Source: Maritimibacter alkaliphilus (GTDB lineage: Bacteria; Pseudomonadota; Alphaproteobacteria; Rhodobacterales; Rhodobacteraceae). From it: a stretch of 64,000 nt of DNA. The stretch is taken from the NCBI RefSeq assembly GCF_019801605.1, contig NZ_JAHVIT010000011.1:1-64000 (forward strand). The letters run 5' to 3'. Numbering within the stretch: position 1 is the first letter of the stretch; the number at the start of each line of letters is the position of its first letter. The position numbers and the translations under genes are program-made. This document shows, piece by piece, positions 34,732 to 42,813 of the stretch. The notes under the pieces are model-generated. The model made no database searches, was not told the DNA's origin, and saw only the letters and a program-made list of their open reading frames with translations.

Positions 34732-35556
34732 TTACTCGTAGCCGGTGGAGGGGTAGATCACCGACATGTCGATGGTCACGGGCACGAACTGCCCGTCGGA
34801 GGACAGCGAGTTCACGGCGCTGCTCATCAGGGTGACGGCGGCGCTGTTCGCGGTGGCGGTCCCGTCTTGCACGTCCTTGATGATCGCGTAGCGGCGGATC
34901 AGCTTTTCCAGCTCCTCCGGGTCCTTCAGGTCTTCGAGGTCGAACTTGTCCTCGAGGATGCCGGCCTGCTTGTCCACGTCGAGGGCCGACATGTCGGACG
35001 GCAGGTTCAGCACAGTATAGATGAAATCCGTCAGGTTGGCGTCGGCCAGCAGGTCGTAGTAGCTCTCGATCCCGTCGGCCTTGTTGCGCAGCTCCAGCAC
35101 GGTGCCGAGCGTCTCGTTCTGGTCGGCGTATTCGTTGGTGTAGATCTGCTCGACATACTTGTCGACCATGGCCTGCTGCCACTCGGGGTCGATGGTGTTG
35201 GTGTTCACCGTGCCGCCCTCGGTGAAGCCCATGGCCTCGTAGAGCGCGGTGAACCGGCTGTCGGTCAGCTTGTTGACGAGCGCGTCGTCGTCCTCTTCGT
35301 CGCCGGAGAGGATTTTCTTCACCATCGCCTTGCCGAAGATTTCGTCCTCGAGGTCGTAGGCCTTCATGACGAAGGAATAGACCTCGTAGTTGTCCACGAG
35401 GTCATCGACGGTCTCGATGCTGGCCACCTGTTCGAGGAAGCTGTCGATCGCCCGGGAATGCAGCCCGCTCGACGTCAGGACCGTCTTCTGCGACGTCTCG
35501 GTGGCATCGGCCAGCCGGAGCGCGTTGTAGGTGCTCATCCCGGAAACGGAAATCAT
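34732..35556 (-). CDS. DUF1217 flagellar-cluster protein
   Basis: 274-aa acidic, mostly helical protein of the DUF1217 family, members of which sit in alphaproteobacterial flagellar clusters. The start ATG at 35556 overlaps the flbT stop (ATGA), so it is co-translated with flbT and flaF. The repeated DxxFIYTVLNLP / SFVMKAYDLEDEIFGKAMVKK-type modules suggest an internal duplication. The N-terminal SGMSTYNALRLAD and C-terminal SSAVNSLSSDG resemble ends of exported hook/filament proteins, so it may itself be exported; unproven. Confidence 0.72.
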   Translation of the reverse strand: MISVSGMSTYNALRLADATETSQKTVLTSSGLHSRAIDSFLEQVASIETVDDLVDNYEVYSFVMKAYDLEDEIFGKAMVKKILSGDEEDDDALVNKLTDSRFTALYEAMGFTEGGTVNTNTIDPEWQQAMVDKYVEQIYTNEYADQNETLGTVLELRNKADGIESYYDLLADANLTDFIYTVLNLPSDMSALDVDKQAGILEDKFDLEDLKDPEELEKLIRRYAIIKDVQDGTATANSAAVTLMSSAVNSLSSDGQFVPVTIDMSVIYPSTGYE

Positions 35557-36038
35557 GACGTGGTCTCTTCCGCGGCGATGGACAGGGCGGCCTCTGCCTC
35601 TTTCCTCTCCGCGTCCCGTTCCGGGGGCGCGGCCTTGGCGCGTTCGGCCGAGGCGAGGTGGTTCAGCAGTTCTTCTTCGTAGCGCAGGACGGGGCGCAGG
35701 GCGCGCATCGCCTTGTAGTAGTCCATCTTCGACACCTCGTTGGCGGCCTCGAAGATATTGCCGACGTTGGGCGGGCCGAAGACGGTGGCGAGGGCCGCCA
35801 GCTGCTTCTGGATCGCGGGCACCAGCTTTTCGCGCAGGTCCGCGCGGATCAGCGCCGTCTGGATCAGGAAATAGGCTTTCCGTACGGGGGTGGATGCGGC
35901 CTCCCCGTCCAGCAGGTCGTGCTGGCGCACGACATCGGCATGGGTTTCGATCACGATGGAATGCCGGCGCCCCGAATTGCGGATGGAGCACCCGTTGACG
36001 ATGACCCGTTCGTAAGGTTTCAGCGTCAGTTTCAGCAC
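35553..36038 (-). CDS. flbT: Flagellin mRNA regulator FlbT, probable GTG start
   Basis: Post-transcriptional regulator of flagellin. The frame extends to 36074, but the GTG at 36038 (AAAGG upstream) gives VLKLTLKPYERVIVNGCSIRN, the FlbT N-terminus, with 161 aa. In Caulobacter FlbT binds the flagellin 5' leader and lowers translation until the hook is complete. The start lies five bases after the flaF stop. Flagellin is encoded just upstream. Confidence 0.9.
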   Translation of the reverse strand: MLKLTLKPYERVIVNGCSIRNSGRRHSIVIETHADVVRQHDLLDGEAASTPVRKAYFLIQTALIRADLREKLVPAIQKQLAALATVFGPPNVGNIFEAANEVSKMDYYKAMRALRPVLRYEEELLNHLASAERAKAAPPERDAERKEAEAALSIAAEETTS

Positions 36039-36042
36039 GGGA

Positions 36043-36441
36043 TCAGCCTTTCGGTCCGGGCGCCTCGCCGGCAAGGCCGGCCACGATATGACGGTTCACG
36101 GTCGCGAGGTCCCCGACCCCGGCGCCGCCGCCCATCACGACGGAGGTCTGCCGCTCGACCCAGAGCGCCAGCGACAGCAGGGTCGCGCGTAGCTCGGCCG
36201 GCAGGGCATTGCCCGGCGAGGCGAGGTCGTTTTTCAGGGCAGTCCACATTTTCTGGTTGTCTGTCAGGACCTTATGCAGACCATCTTGCAGCAGTTGCAG
36301 GCGGCCGGCGCGGTCTTCGGCACCATCGTAGGCGACAGCGTAGTTTTCCAGCTGGCCTGTCAGGCGCGCAAGAATGCGACGTTCGATCTGGCGCGGAGAT
36401 TCCGACTCCCGGATCGTGCGTTTGTAGGCGGCTATACTCAT
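36043..36441 (-). CDS. flaF: Flagellin accessory protein FlaF
   Basis: 132-aa helical protein: ENYAVAYDG at about 32-40 and LALWVERQTSVVM at about 91-103 are FlaF features. FlaF assists flagellin production or secretion and acts opposite to FlbT. GAGGACAG precedes the ATG. First gene of flaF-flbT-DUF1217, downstream of flagellin. Confidence 0.9.
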   Translation of the reverse strand: MSIAAYKRTIRESESPRQIERRILARLTGQLENYAVAYDGAEDRAGRLQLLQDGLHKVLTDNQKMWTALKNDLASPGNALPAELRATLLSLALWVERQTSVVMGGGAGVGDLATVNRHIVAGLAGEAPGPKG

Positions 36442-36516
36442 TTTCTGTCCTCAACCCCCGGAGCTTCTTCCGGGCCCTTTGACTTGCGGCCCTCTGCCGG
36501 GGCCTTTGGGAGTTGA

Positions 36517-36536
36517 ACGGGGCCCGAGGGCCCCGT
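36517..36536 (-). terminator. Stem-loop after the flagellin gene
   Basis: ACGGGGCCC and its complement GGGCCCCGT (36517-36525, 36528-36536) make a tight GC hairpin 22 bases after the flagellin stop. On the minus strand TCAACTCCC follows, without a U-run. It may stabilise flagellin mRNA and reduce read-through into flaF. Confidence 0.6.
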
Positions 36537-36558
36537 CCTATGTCCAGCCTACCAGAGA

Positions 36559-37395
36559 TTACTGGAAGAGGCTCAGGATATTTTGAGGCGAAGAGTTCGC
36601 GATGGAGAGCGATTGCGTCGCCAGCTGTTGCTGGACCTGCAGCGCTTGCAGGCGCGCTGCTTCGCTTTCCATGTCTGCATCGACCATCGAGCCGACACCG
36701 CTGTCGATCACGTTGGTCAGCTCGCCGAGGAAGTCCTTTTGGGTCTCGATCGAGTTTTCCGCGATGCCAAGAGCGGTTGCGGCGCCGATTGCGGCGTCGA
36801 GAGCGGATTCCGCGGCCTGCAGGGCGGCTTCCTGAAGAGCTGCCGTGGAGGCAGAGGTCAGGTCGATTGCCGACAGGGACGACAGGATCGCGCCCAGGTC
36901 TTGCTCCTGGAACGAGATGGTCGTGGTGGTGACCGAACCGGCCGCGGAGCGGCTGATACCGGTGACAACAGTCACGGTTGCGGTGCTGTCCACGAGGCTG
37001 GTGCCGTTGAATGTCGCCTGGCTGATCGTGGTGGTGATCCGCTCGACCAGTGCATTCAGTTCGTCCTGAACGTCAGCACGCACTTCGGAGGTGCCGCCTT
37101 GTGCGAAGGCAACACGTTCGGCGAAGTCGCTGGCCAGGTCATTCACGGTCTCGGCGCCCAGGCGGGCGGTCGAAACGGCGTTCATGGTCGAGGTCAGTGC
37201 TTCGTCGATCGCCGAATACATCGACGAGTCGCCCTTCATCGTCTCGGAGATCGAGAAGTATGCGGCGTTGTCCTTGCCCGACGAGATCTTGAGACCAGTC
37301 GAGATCCGGTCCTGAGTGCTGTCGAGGTCGTTGTTGATCTGACGAAGAGTGGACAGCGCGTTCATTGCGCTGTTGTTCGTAAGAATGGAAGACAT
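36559..37395 (-). CDS. fliC: Flagellin (filament subunit)
   Basis: Filament protein, 278 aa. The N-terminal SILTNNSAMNALSTLRQINN and SGKDNAAYFSISETMKGD, and the C-terminal DMESEAARLQALQVQQQLA ending ILSLFQ, are the conserved D0/D1 helices. The central D2/D3 region is short and rich in Thr, Ser and Val (about 150-180), offering many O-glycosylation candidates, which matters because of the glycosyltransferase island at 56.6-61 kb. GGAG precedes the ATG. It is the only flagellin in the window. Confidence 0.96.
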   Translation of the reverse strand: MSSILTNNSAMNALSTLRQINNDLDSTQDRISTGLKISSGKDNAAYFSISETMKGDSSMYSAIDEALTSTMNAVSTARLGAETVNDLASDFAERVAFAQGGTSEVRADVQDELNALVERITTTISQATFNGTSLVDSTATVTVVTGISRSAAGSVTTTTISFQEQDLGAILSSLSAIDLTSASTAALQEAALQAAESALDAAIGAATALGIAENSIETQKDFLGELTNVIDSGVGSMVDADMESEAARLQALQVQQQLATQSLSIANSSPQNILSLFQ

Positions 37396-37502
37396 TCTAT
37401 GCTCCGTTATTCTTATATAGTCGTATCCGTCTTTCTGACGAAAACGGGCCTGCCCGTGACTATGGAATTTGAAGCATAAAGTTAAAAAGTGGTAACGATA
37501 TT
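37396..37502 (-). promoter_or_regulatory. Flagellin leader and promoter region
   Basis: 107 AT-rich bases upstream of flagellin, probably containing promoter and 5' leader. The GGGCAGGCCC inverted repeat (about 37446-37455) could form a leader hairpin and would be a candidate FlbT target. I found no sigma-28 or sigma-54 consensus and no TATACTTGA motif. Confidence 0.4.
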
Positions 37503-37901
37503 TTAGATGGTCTGATCGACCTGTGTTGCAGCGGCAACAACTTCTTGGCGAGTCGTGCCCGAAGAGCCATACAATCCGTTGAGCGACTGCCGCTCGCGCA
37601 GGCGCGACAGCTCCTTGGCGATCTCGCCGGTGGCGTGCGTCATACGCTCCAGAATGGCCAGATCGCTGCGAATAAGGTCCTGCAAGGTCCGGAACTTATC
37701 CCGCAGACGCTCGGCGGCGGCGCCCTCCTCCTGCGCGGCCTTTTCCAGGGCGGGCGAAGCCTCCTGCAGGCGCTCCAGCAAGGCTGCTTTTTTGGGAAAC
37801 AGTTTGTTGACCTCTTCGAGGCGGCCGGCGCCGATCGCGGCGATCTCGTCCCTCAGAAGCTTGGTCAACTGGTCGATGATGTCGTGATTTTCTCGGCTCA
37901 T
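37503..37901 (-). CDS. flgN: FlgN-like export chaperone
   Basis: 132-aa coiled-coil protein starting at the ATG at 37901 (the longer frame overlaps flgJ and is not real). LTKLLRDEIAAIGAGRLEEVNKLFPKKAAL-type helices and a C-terminal NGLYGSSG fit the FlgN chaperone of FlgK/FlgL, both encoded here. It overlaps the flgJ stop by four bases and is last in the flgI operon. The name rests on shape and position. Confidence 0.72.
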   Translation of the reverse strand: MSRENHDIIDQLTKLLRDEIAAIGAGRLEEVNKLFPKKAALLERLQEASPALEKAAQEEGAAAERLRDKFRTLQDLIRSDLAILERMTHATGEIAKELSRLRERQSLNGLYGSSGTTRQEVVAAATQVDQTI

Positions 37902-38227
37902 GATGAAGTCTCCTCGCTCTGGCTGGTGCCGGTCTGGTAGGCGGAGATACTGGTCTGAATGCTTTGCGCGATGCCGGTTCGGCCCTGCTGGGCGATCTGG
38001 TCCGCGACGGCCTGCGCCATGAAGGAGCGCCACATCTCGGCGGTCTCGCCGCCGGCGAAGGCACCCATGTCGACGCTCTTGAGCATCTCGTCGACCGCCT
38101 GGCTGAGGAACATCGCCTCGAACTCCTGCGCGGCGCGCTGCCCGTCGCGGATTTCCTTCAGCTGCGGGCCGACCTCGGAGGTCTTGCCCTTCGTGACCGT
38201 CTGGAACGTCGTCTCGGGAAGCTCCAT
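37898..38227 (-). CDS. flgJ: Rod-binding protein (FlgJ N-terminal type)
   Basis: 109-aa protein corresponding only to the rod-binding half of FlgJ: AAQEFEAMFLSQAVDEMLKS (about 32-51), then MWRSFMAQAVADQIAQQG (about 65-82). No muramidase domain is attached, so wall cleavage must come from the transglycosylase at 5.3 kb. Its first base is also the last base of the flgI stop. Confidence 0.92.
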   Translation of the reverse strand: MELPETTFQTVTKGKTSEVGPQLKEIRDGQRAAQEFEAMFLSQAVDEMLKSVDMGAFAGGETAEMWRSFMAQAVADQIAQQGRTGIAQSIQTSISAYQTGTSQSEETSS

Positions 38228-39342
38228 CAGATGATCTCCAGGTCTGCGTGCAGGGCGCCCGCGGCCTTGATCGCCTGCAGGATCGAAATCGTCTGCGTGG
38301 CGGTGACGCCGATCGCGTTGAGCCCGTCCACCAGCCTTTGCAGGCTGACATCCCCGTCGAGGATGGTGAAGTTCGCGGGTTCCTGATCCACCCCGACGGT
38401 GGTCTGGGGCACGACGACGGTGTTGCCGCCGATGGTGATCGGCTCGGGTTGGCTGACTTCCAGGTCCTCGCGGACCATCACCGTCAGCCCGCCCTGCGAG
38501 ACGGCAACCTGATCGATGCGGACGTTCTGGCCGATGACGATGGTCCCGGAGCGGGCGTCGATCACCACCTTGGCGACGCTGTCGGGCTGAACCATGAGGT
38601 TTTCCACGTCGGACATCAGGCCGGCGACATCCGTCTTGTCATAGCCGCTGACCTCGACCGTCGTCGGGTCGAGCGCAGTGGCGGAGTTCGGTCCGAGCGC
38701 ATCGTTGATCGCATCGGCGACGCGCTGCGCGGTGGTGAAATCCGGGGTCCGCAGCGCGATGCGGATGCTCTTCATGCTGGCGAGGCGGAAGTCGATCTCG
38801 TTCTCGACCGTGGCACCGTTCTCGATCCGGGCAACGGTGGGCACGCCTTCGACGATGGAGGCGTTGATGCCCTGCGCGGCATAGCCGGCCACCGCGATCG
38901 GGCCCTGCGCCACTGCGTAGACCTCGCCATCCGCGCCGGAGAGCGGGGTCACGATCAGCGTGCCGCCGCGCAGCGAGGTGGCGTCCCCGAGGGACGAGAC
39001 CACCACGTCGATGGTGGAGCCGCGCCGCGCGAAGGGCGGCAGCATGGCGGTGACCATCACGGCGGCGGTATTGGCCGTCTTGATGTTGTCCTCGCTCAGG
39101 TTGCCGACGCCGAGGCGCTCCAGCATGCCTTCGATGCTTTTCTGGGTGAAGGGGCTGTTGCGCAGGCTGTCGCCGGTGCCGTTGAGGCCCACGACAAGGC
39201 CATAGCCCACCAGTTGGTTTTCCCGCACACCCTCGAAGGTCGCGATGTCCTTGATCCGGACCTGCGCGCTTGCGGCCATCGGCGCGAGGGCCATGGCAAG
39301 GGCGGCAAGCAGGGTCGTCAGGGTGGAGGTGATGCGGTGCAC
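38227..39342 (-). CDS. flgI: Periplasmic P-ring protein FlgI, probable GTG start
   Basis: P-ring subunit. The open frame reaches 39411 (a TTG), but the GTG at 39342 gives a textbook signal peptide (VHRITSTLTTLLAALAMA to AASA) and 371 aa, the usual length; CGGGA lies 8-9 bases upstream. GLVVGLNGTGDSLRNSPFTQ-type and NTAAVMVTAMLPPFARRG-type segments are diagnostic. The stop overlaps flgJ. Confidence 0.92.
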   Translation of the reverse strand: MHRITSTLTTLLAALAMALAPMAASAQVRIKDIATFEGVRENQLVGYGLVVGLNGTGDSLRNSPFTQKSIEGMLERLGVGNLSEDNIKTANTAAVMVTAMLPPFARRGSTIDVVVSSLGDATSLRGGTLIVTPLSGADGEVYAVAQGPIAVAGYAAQGINASIVEGVPTVARIENGATVENEIDFRLASMKSIRIALRTPDFTTAQRVADAINDALGPNSATALDPTTVEVSGYDKTDVAGLMSDVENLMVQPDSVAKVVIDARSGTIVIGQNVRIDQVAVSQGGLTVMVREDLEVSQPEPITIGGNTVVVPQTTVGVDQEPANFTILDGDVSLQRLVDGLNAIGVTATQTISILQAIKAAGALHADLEII

Positions 39343-39407
39343 GCGGAAATCCCGAAAGGAATAAAGGGCCTGTTCTTGCTGATTAAACACCAAAATGGCC
39401 GGTTTGC

Positions 39408-39454
39408 TCAAGTATAGATTTATACATGCGAAGAATATTGCTCACTATACTTGA
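39408..39454. promoter_or_regulatory. Mirror-image promoter motif between flgI and the regulator gene
   Basis: TCAAGTATAG (39408-39417) and CTATACTTGA (39445-39454) form a perfect 10-bp inverted repeat separated by 27 bp, each arm reading toward its own gene. The same TATACTTGA core is found at 29905-29913 and 61046-61054. CTTGA could be a -35-like element or an operator arm. Confidence 0.6.
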
Positions 39455-39519
39455 CTGATCATGAATATTTTTACAAGATGAACAGGATAACGGCCCTGTG
39501 AGGGCAGATCGGGGACGCA

Positions 39520-40266
39520 ATGCATCTGTATCTCTACGAACCGCGGCTGGAACGTCGCCAGGGTTTGATAGACGAGCTGAATTCAGCGCGTATCCATCCC
39601 GTGACCATCGGGGCCGAGTTCTTCATGGGCGACCTGACGATGCTGAGCCGGGAGGGAAGCGAGGCCCGCCCCTTCCTTCTGGCCGATCTGCCCGACACGC
39701 CCGAGATCGTGGCGCGGATGCGTGCCGCGGGGGCCCGCAACCCGGTTCTGGTGCTGCGCGACTTCCGCAACTCGCGCGCGGCGGCCAAGATGCTGGACCT
39801 CGGCGCCGACGACGACCTGGTGGTGCCGGTGAAGGCGATCGAACTGCGCTCGCGGATCAATGCCATCACCCGTCGCAGCCACGGCCACACCGCCGAAAGC
39901 GTGACCATCGGCGAGGTGACCGCCTATTTCGACGGGCGCGATCCGGAGGTCGCCGGCCAGCGGATCAAGCTCTCGCGCCGGGAACATGCGATCTTCCAGC
40001 AGTTGGCGCTGAACGCCTGCAAGGTGATCTCCAAGGCGGCGATCTACGATGCGGTCTACGGGATGGCGGACGAGCAGCCGTTCGACAAGGTGATCGACGT
40101 CTACATCTGCAAGATCCGCAAGAAGATCGACACCGCCGCGCCCTCCGGCCACCAGTACATCGAGACGGTGCATGGCCGGGGCTACAAGCTGGCCCCCGCA
40201 GAAGGCGACGAGACGCTGTCGCTGCCACCCGCTGTCGCGGCGGTGCAGGAGGCCCGTGCCTCCTGA
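39520..40266 (+). CDS. CtrA/FtcR-type regulator with degenerate receiver
   Basis: 248-aa OmpR/CtrA-like protein. The C-terminal winged helix (about 145-230) is very close to CtrA: LSRREHAIFQQLALN, then AIYDAVYGMADEQPFDKVIDVYIC-type, then GRGYKLAP. The N-terminal receiver keeps the fold (LGADDDLVVPV) but YEPR replaces the acidic pocket and VPV replaces the conserved Lys-Pro, so phosphorylation is doubtful. Rhizobiales use related orphan regulators (FtcR, Rem) for flagellar genes. It stands between flgI and flgL with its own mirror-image promoter motif. Confidence 0.85.
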   Translation: MHLYLYEPRLERRQGLIDELNSARIHPVTIGAEFFMGDLTMLSREGSEARPFLLADLPDTPEIVARMRAAGARNPVLVLRDFRNSRAAAKMLDLGADDDLVVPVKAIELRSRINAITRRSHGHTAESVTIGEVTAYFDGRDPEVAGQRIKLSRREHAIFQQLALNACKVISKAAIYDAVYGMADEQPFDKVIDVYICKIRKKIDTAAPSGHQYIETVHGRGYKLAPAEGDETLSLPPAVAAVQEARAS

Positions 40267-40275
40267 CCGGGTGCG

Positions 40276-41355
40276 TTACATGTAGTTGAGGAAGCTGAGC
40301 GAGTTCATCAGGGAGGTGACCTGATAGCTGGCCTGTAGCTGGGTCTGAAGCGTGGTCAGCCGGGTCGCCGCCTCGTATTCATCGACGCCTTCCAGATCGA
40401 GGATCTGGGAATTGTAGAGATCGATCCGCGACTCCTGCGTCTCGATCATCGTGGCGACGCGGTTCTGCTGGCCGCCCAGTTCGGTCTCCAGCTCCAGCAC
40501 CCCCGACACGCCGGCCGAGATCATGTCGACCGCCTTGGTCATCCAGGCCTCGTAGGCGTCTTCGTCGTCGATGGCCGCCGGGTCTGTGGTGGCGATCATC
40601 GCGAGGCCCTGCATCAGCTGGGTGAAGGCGCGGTCGTTGGCCTGCACGCCATAGCTGATCTCGGTCCCGGTATCGATCCGGGCCGTGAGGCGGTCATTGG
40701 GTGCGCCGGTCTCGTCCAGCAGGTCGGTGCCGTTGTAGAAGGTCGTCTCGTAGCCGCTGGTCCCGGCGGAGGCGTCGCTGGAGAAGACGGCATCCAGCTG
40801 CGCGATCATCGCCTCGGCCTCGGCCGTGGTGGTCGGCCCGGTGCCGACGATGCCCGACATCACGTCGGCGGGCGACAGGCCCGAGGCCGCGTTCACCTGG
40901 TCCCAGGCCTGCAGGCTGGTGGTGTCGGTCGCTGTGCCGGAGAAGAGCGCGGCGCCCTGATAGGTGGTGTTCGCGGTGGCGACCAGCTGACCTTGGGTCG
41001 TTTTGGCCAGCATCTGCAGCGTCTCGACCGTGCTGCCCTTGGAGTCGCGGTTGACGATCGCGGCATCGAGGAACTCCTGCGCGGTCTCGCGCAGCGCGCC
41101 GAGGGCATCGGCGGTCACTTCCATGCGGTTCGCCAGCAGGGTGTTGCTGTCCACGAAGGATTCCGCTGTCGCCATCTGGCTGCGCAGGGTCAGCGACTGC
41201 GCCGACCGGGCGCCAAGCTCGCCGTAGACATCCTGCAGCAGGCCGGTGGTGACCTCGTATTCCGCCTTCATCAACTGGTTGGTGAGGTCCGTCACCGTCT
41301 GGCGGCGCAGCAGGTTGCTGCCATAGGTGGAGACACTGTTCGAAATGCTGATCAT
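40276..41355 (-). CDS. flgL: Hook-filament junction protein FlgL
   Basis: 359-aa flagellin-like junction protein. N-terminal SNSVSTYGSNLLRRQTVTDL and C-terminal DEYEAATRLTTLQTQLQASY are the conserved terminal helices; the end NSLSFLNYM parallels flagellin. Last gene of flgE-flgK-flgL and convergent with the regulator gene. Confidence 0.92.
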   Translation of the reverse strand: MISISNSVSTYGSNLLRRQTVTDLTNQLMKAEYEVTTGLLQDVYGELGARSAQSLTLRSQMATAESFVDSNTLLANRMEVTADALGALRETAQEFLDAAIVNRDSKGSTVETLQMLAKTTQGQLVATANTTYQGAALFSGTATDTTSLQAWDQVNAASGLSPADVMSGIVGTGPTTTAEAEAMIAQLDAVFSSDASAGTSGYETTFYNGTDLLDETGAPNDRLTARIDTGTEISYGVQANDRAFTQLMQGLAMIATTDPAAIDDEDAYEAWMTKAVDMISAGVSGVLELETELGGQQNRVATMIETQESRIDLYNSQILDLEGVDEYEAATRLTTLQTQLQASYQVTSLMNSLSFLNYM

Positions 41356-41372
41356 CGGCCGGACTCCTGGTC

Positions 41373-42788
41373 TCAGACGGCTTCGAGAAGCGCGTCGATC
41401 ATCGCGGTCAGCGTGGTCAGAACCTGGGAGTTGGCCGCATAGGCCTGCTGGATCGCGGTCAGCTGGATCAACTCGTTGTCGAGGTTGACGCCCTGGATGT
41501 TCTGCCTGCTGGTTTCCAGTGTCGTTGCACTGGCGCTCAGAGACTCGAGATCGCTTTCTGCGCTCGACAGCGTTGTCTGCTGTGACGTCGTCAGGGCGAC
41601 GACGAAGTCCGTGAGTGTGGCGGTTTCGCCGAGTCCCGCTTCTGCGGAGAAATTCATATCGCCCTCGAGGAGGTCGATGTTGGAATTGATCAGCCCGGCC
41701 TCGCCCGCGACGGTGCCCACGGTGTCGGCGCCGATGCCGTCGCGCAGCCGCCAGAGCGAGCCGCCCTCTTCGGGCAGCACGGCACTGTTGACGCTGATGC
41801 GCCCCGCCAGACCGGTGAGATCGGCGGCATCATAGGCCGCGCCCGCATCGGTGAAGAGACCCGGCTCGCCCGCGTCCAGCGTGTCGTCGAGCGCGGTGAA
41901 GCCCTCGATCAGCGCGCGGGCGACCTCGTCCAGCTGGTTCTGGAAGGTGGGCAGCGTGGTGTTCTGAAGCTCGAACAGGCCGGCAAGGCGGCCCTCGTCG
42001 AAGCCGCGCACGCCGGTGGCGCGTGGGGTGATCTCGATCGCGCCGGCGGTCAGCGTGCCGGCCTCGGCGTCATGGGCCAGCGTCGCGACCTCGGTGCCCT
42101 TGAGCAGCTCGGTCCCGCCGGAGGTCATCAGGGTGATCTGGCCGTCGCTCTCGGTCGTGACGCGGATGTCCATGCGCCCGGCGAGGCTGTCGAGCACCCC
42201 GTCGCGCTGATCCAGCAGGGTCGCCCGCCGTTCGGTATCGCCGGTTTCCTTCTGGATCGCGGCGTTCAGCTTGGCGAGTTGATCGAGCTCGGCATTTGCC
42301 TCCGAGACTTCGGCGGTGATGGTATCCTGATTGGTCTTCTGGGTGCTTTCGAGGGTCGAGGACAGCGTGTTGAGCTGGTCCGCGACCGCTTCGGCGGCAG
42401 AGGTGACGGCCCGCTGGCGCGAGCTGTCCGAGGGATCGGAGGCCAGCAGCACGAGGCTGGACTGGAACTCGGTCAGCAGCGCGCCGAGCCCGCTTTCATC
42501 GTCGGTGCTGCCCAGAACGGTGCCGTAGATTTCCAACCCGGAGGAGATCGCCTCCTGCGTGCCCACGGCGGAATACTCGCGCCGGACCATGGCGGTCAGC
42601 GTGGCATTGACACTGCGGGTCACGCCGGTGACGGCCACATCCCCCAGCGTCGACGTCGTGGTCTGGACGTTGCGGGTGGCGTAGCCGTCGGTGGTGGCGT
42701 TGGCGATGTTGGTCGAGGTGACCTCGGCCCAGGTTGCGGTGGCCATCAGGCCGCTGCGGCTGGTCGCGAACGCGTTGGTGATACTCAC
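41373..42788 (-). CDS. flgK: Hook-filament junction protein FlgK
   Basis: 471-aa hook-associated protein 1, somewhat shorter than enterobacterial FlgK (about 547). N-terminal ATWAEVTSTNIANATTDGYA and C-terminal LDNELIQLTAIQQAYAANSQ are the rod/hook family helices. Lies 25 bases after flgE. Confidence 0.93.
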   Translation of the reverse strand: MSITNAFATSRSGLMATATWAEVTSTNIANATTDGYATRNVQTTTSTLGDVAVTGVTRSVNATLTAMVRREYSAVGTQEAISSGLEIYGTVLGSTDDESGLGALLTEFQSSLVLLASDPSDSSRQRAVTSAAEAVADQLNTLSSTLESTQKTNQDTITAEVSEANAELDQLAKLNAAIQKETGDTERRATLLDQRDGVLDSLAGRMDIRVTTESDGQITLMTSGGTELLKGTEVATLAHDAEAGTLTAGAIEITPRATGVRGFDEGRLAGLFELQNTTLPTFQNQLDEVARALIEGFTALDDTLDAGEPGLFTDAGAAYDAADLTGLAGRISVNSAVLPEEGGSLWRLRDGIGADTVGTVAGEAGLINSNIDLLEGDMNFSAEAGLGETATLTDFVVALTTSQQTTLSSAESDLESLSASATTLETSRQNIQGVNLDNELIQLTAIQQAYAANSQVLTTLTAMIDALLEAV

Positions 42789-42813
42789 TGGTCAGTCCTT
42801 GCCGGTTGGGGCG

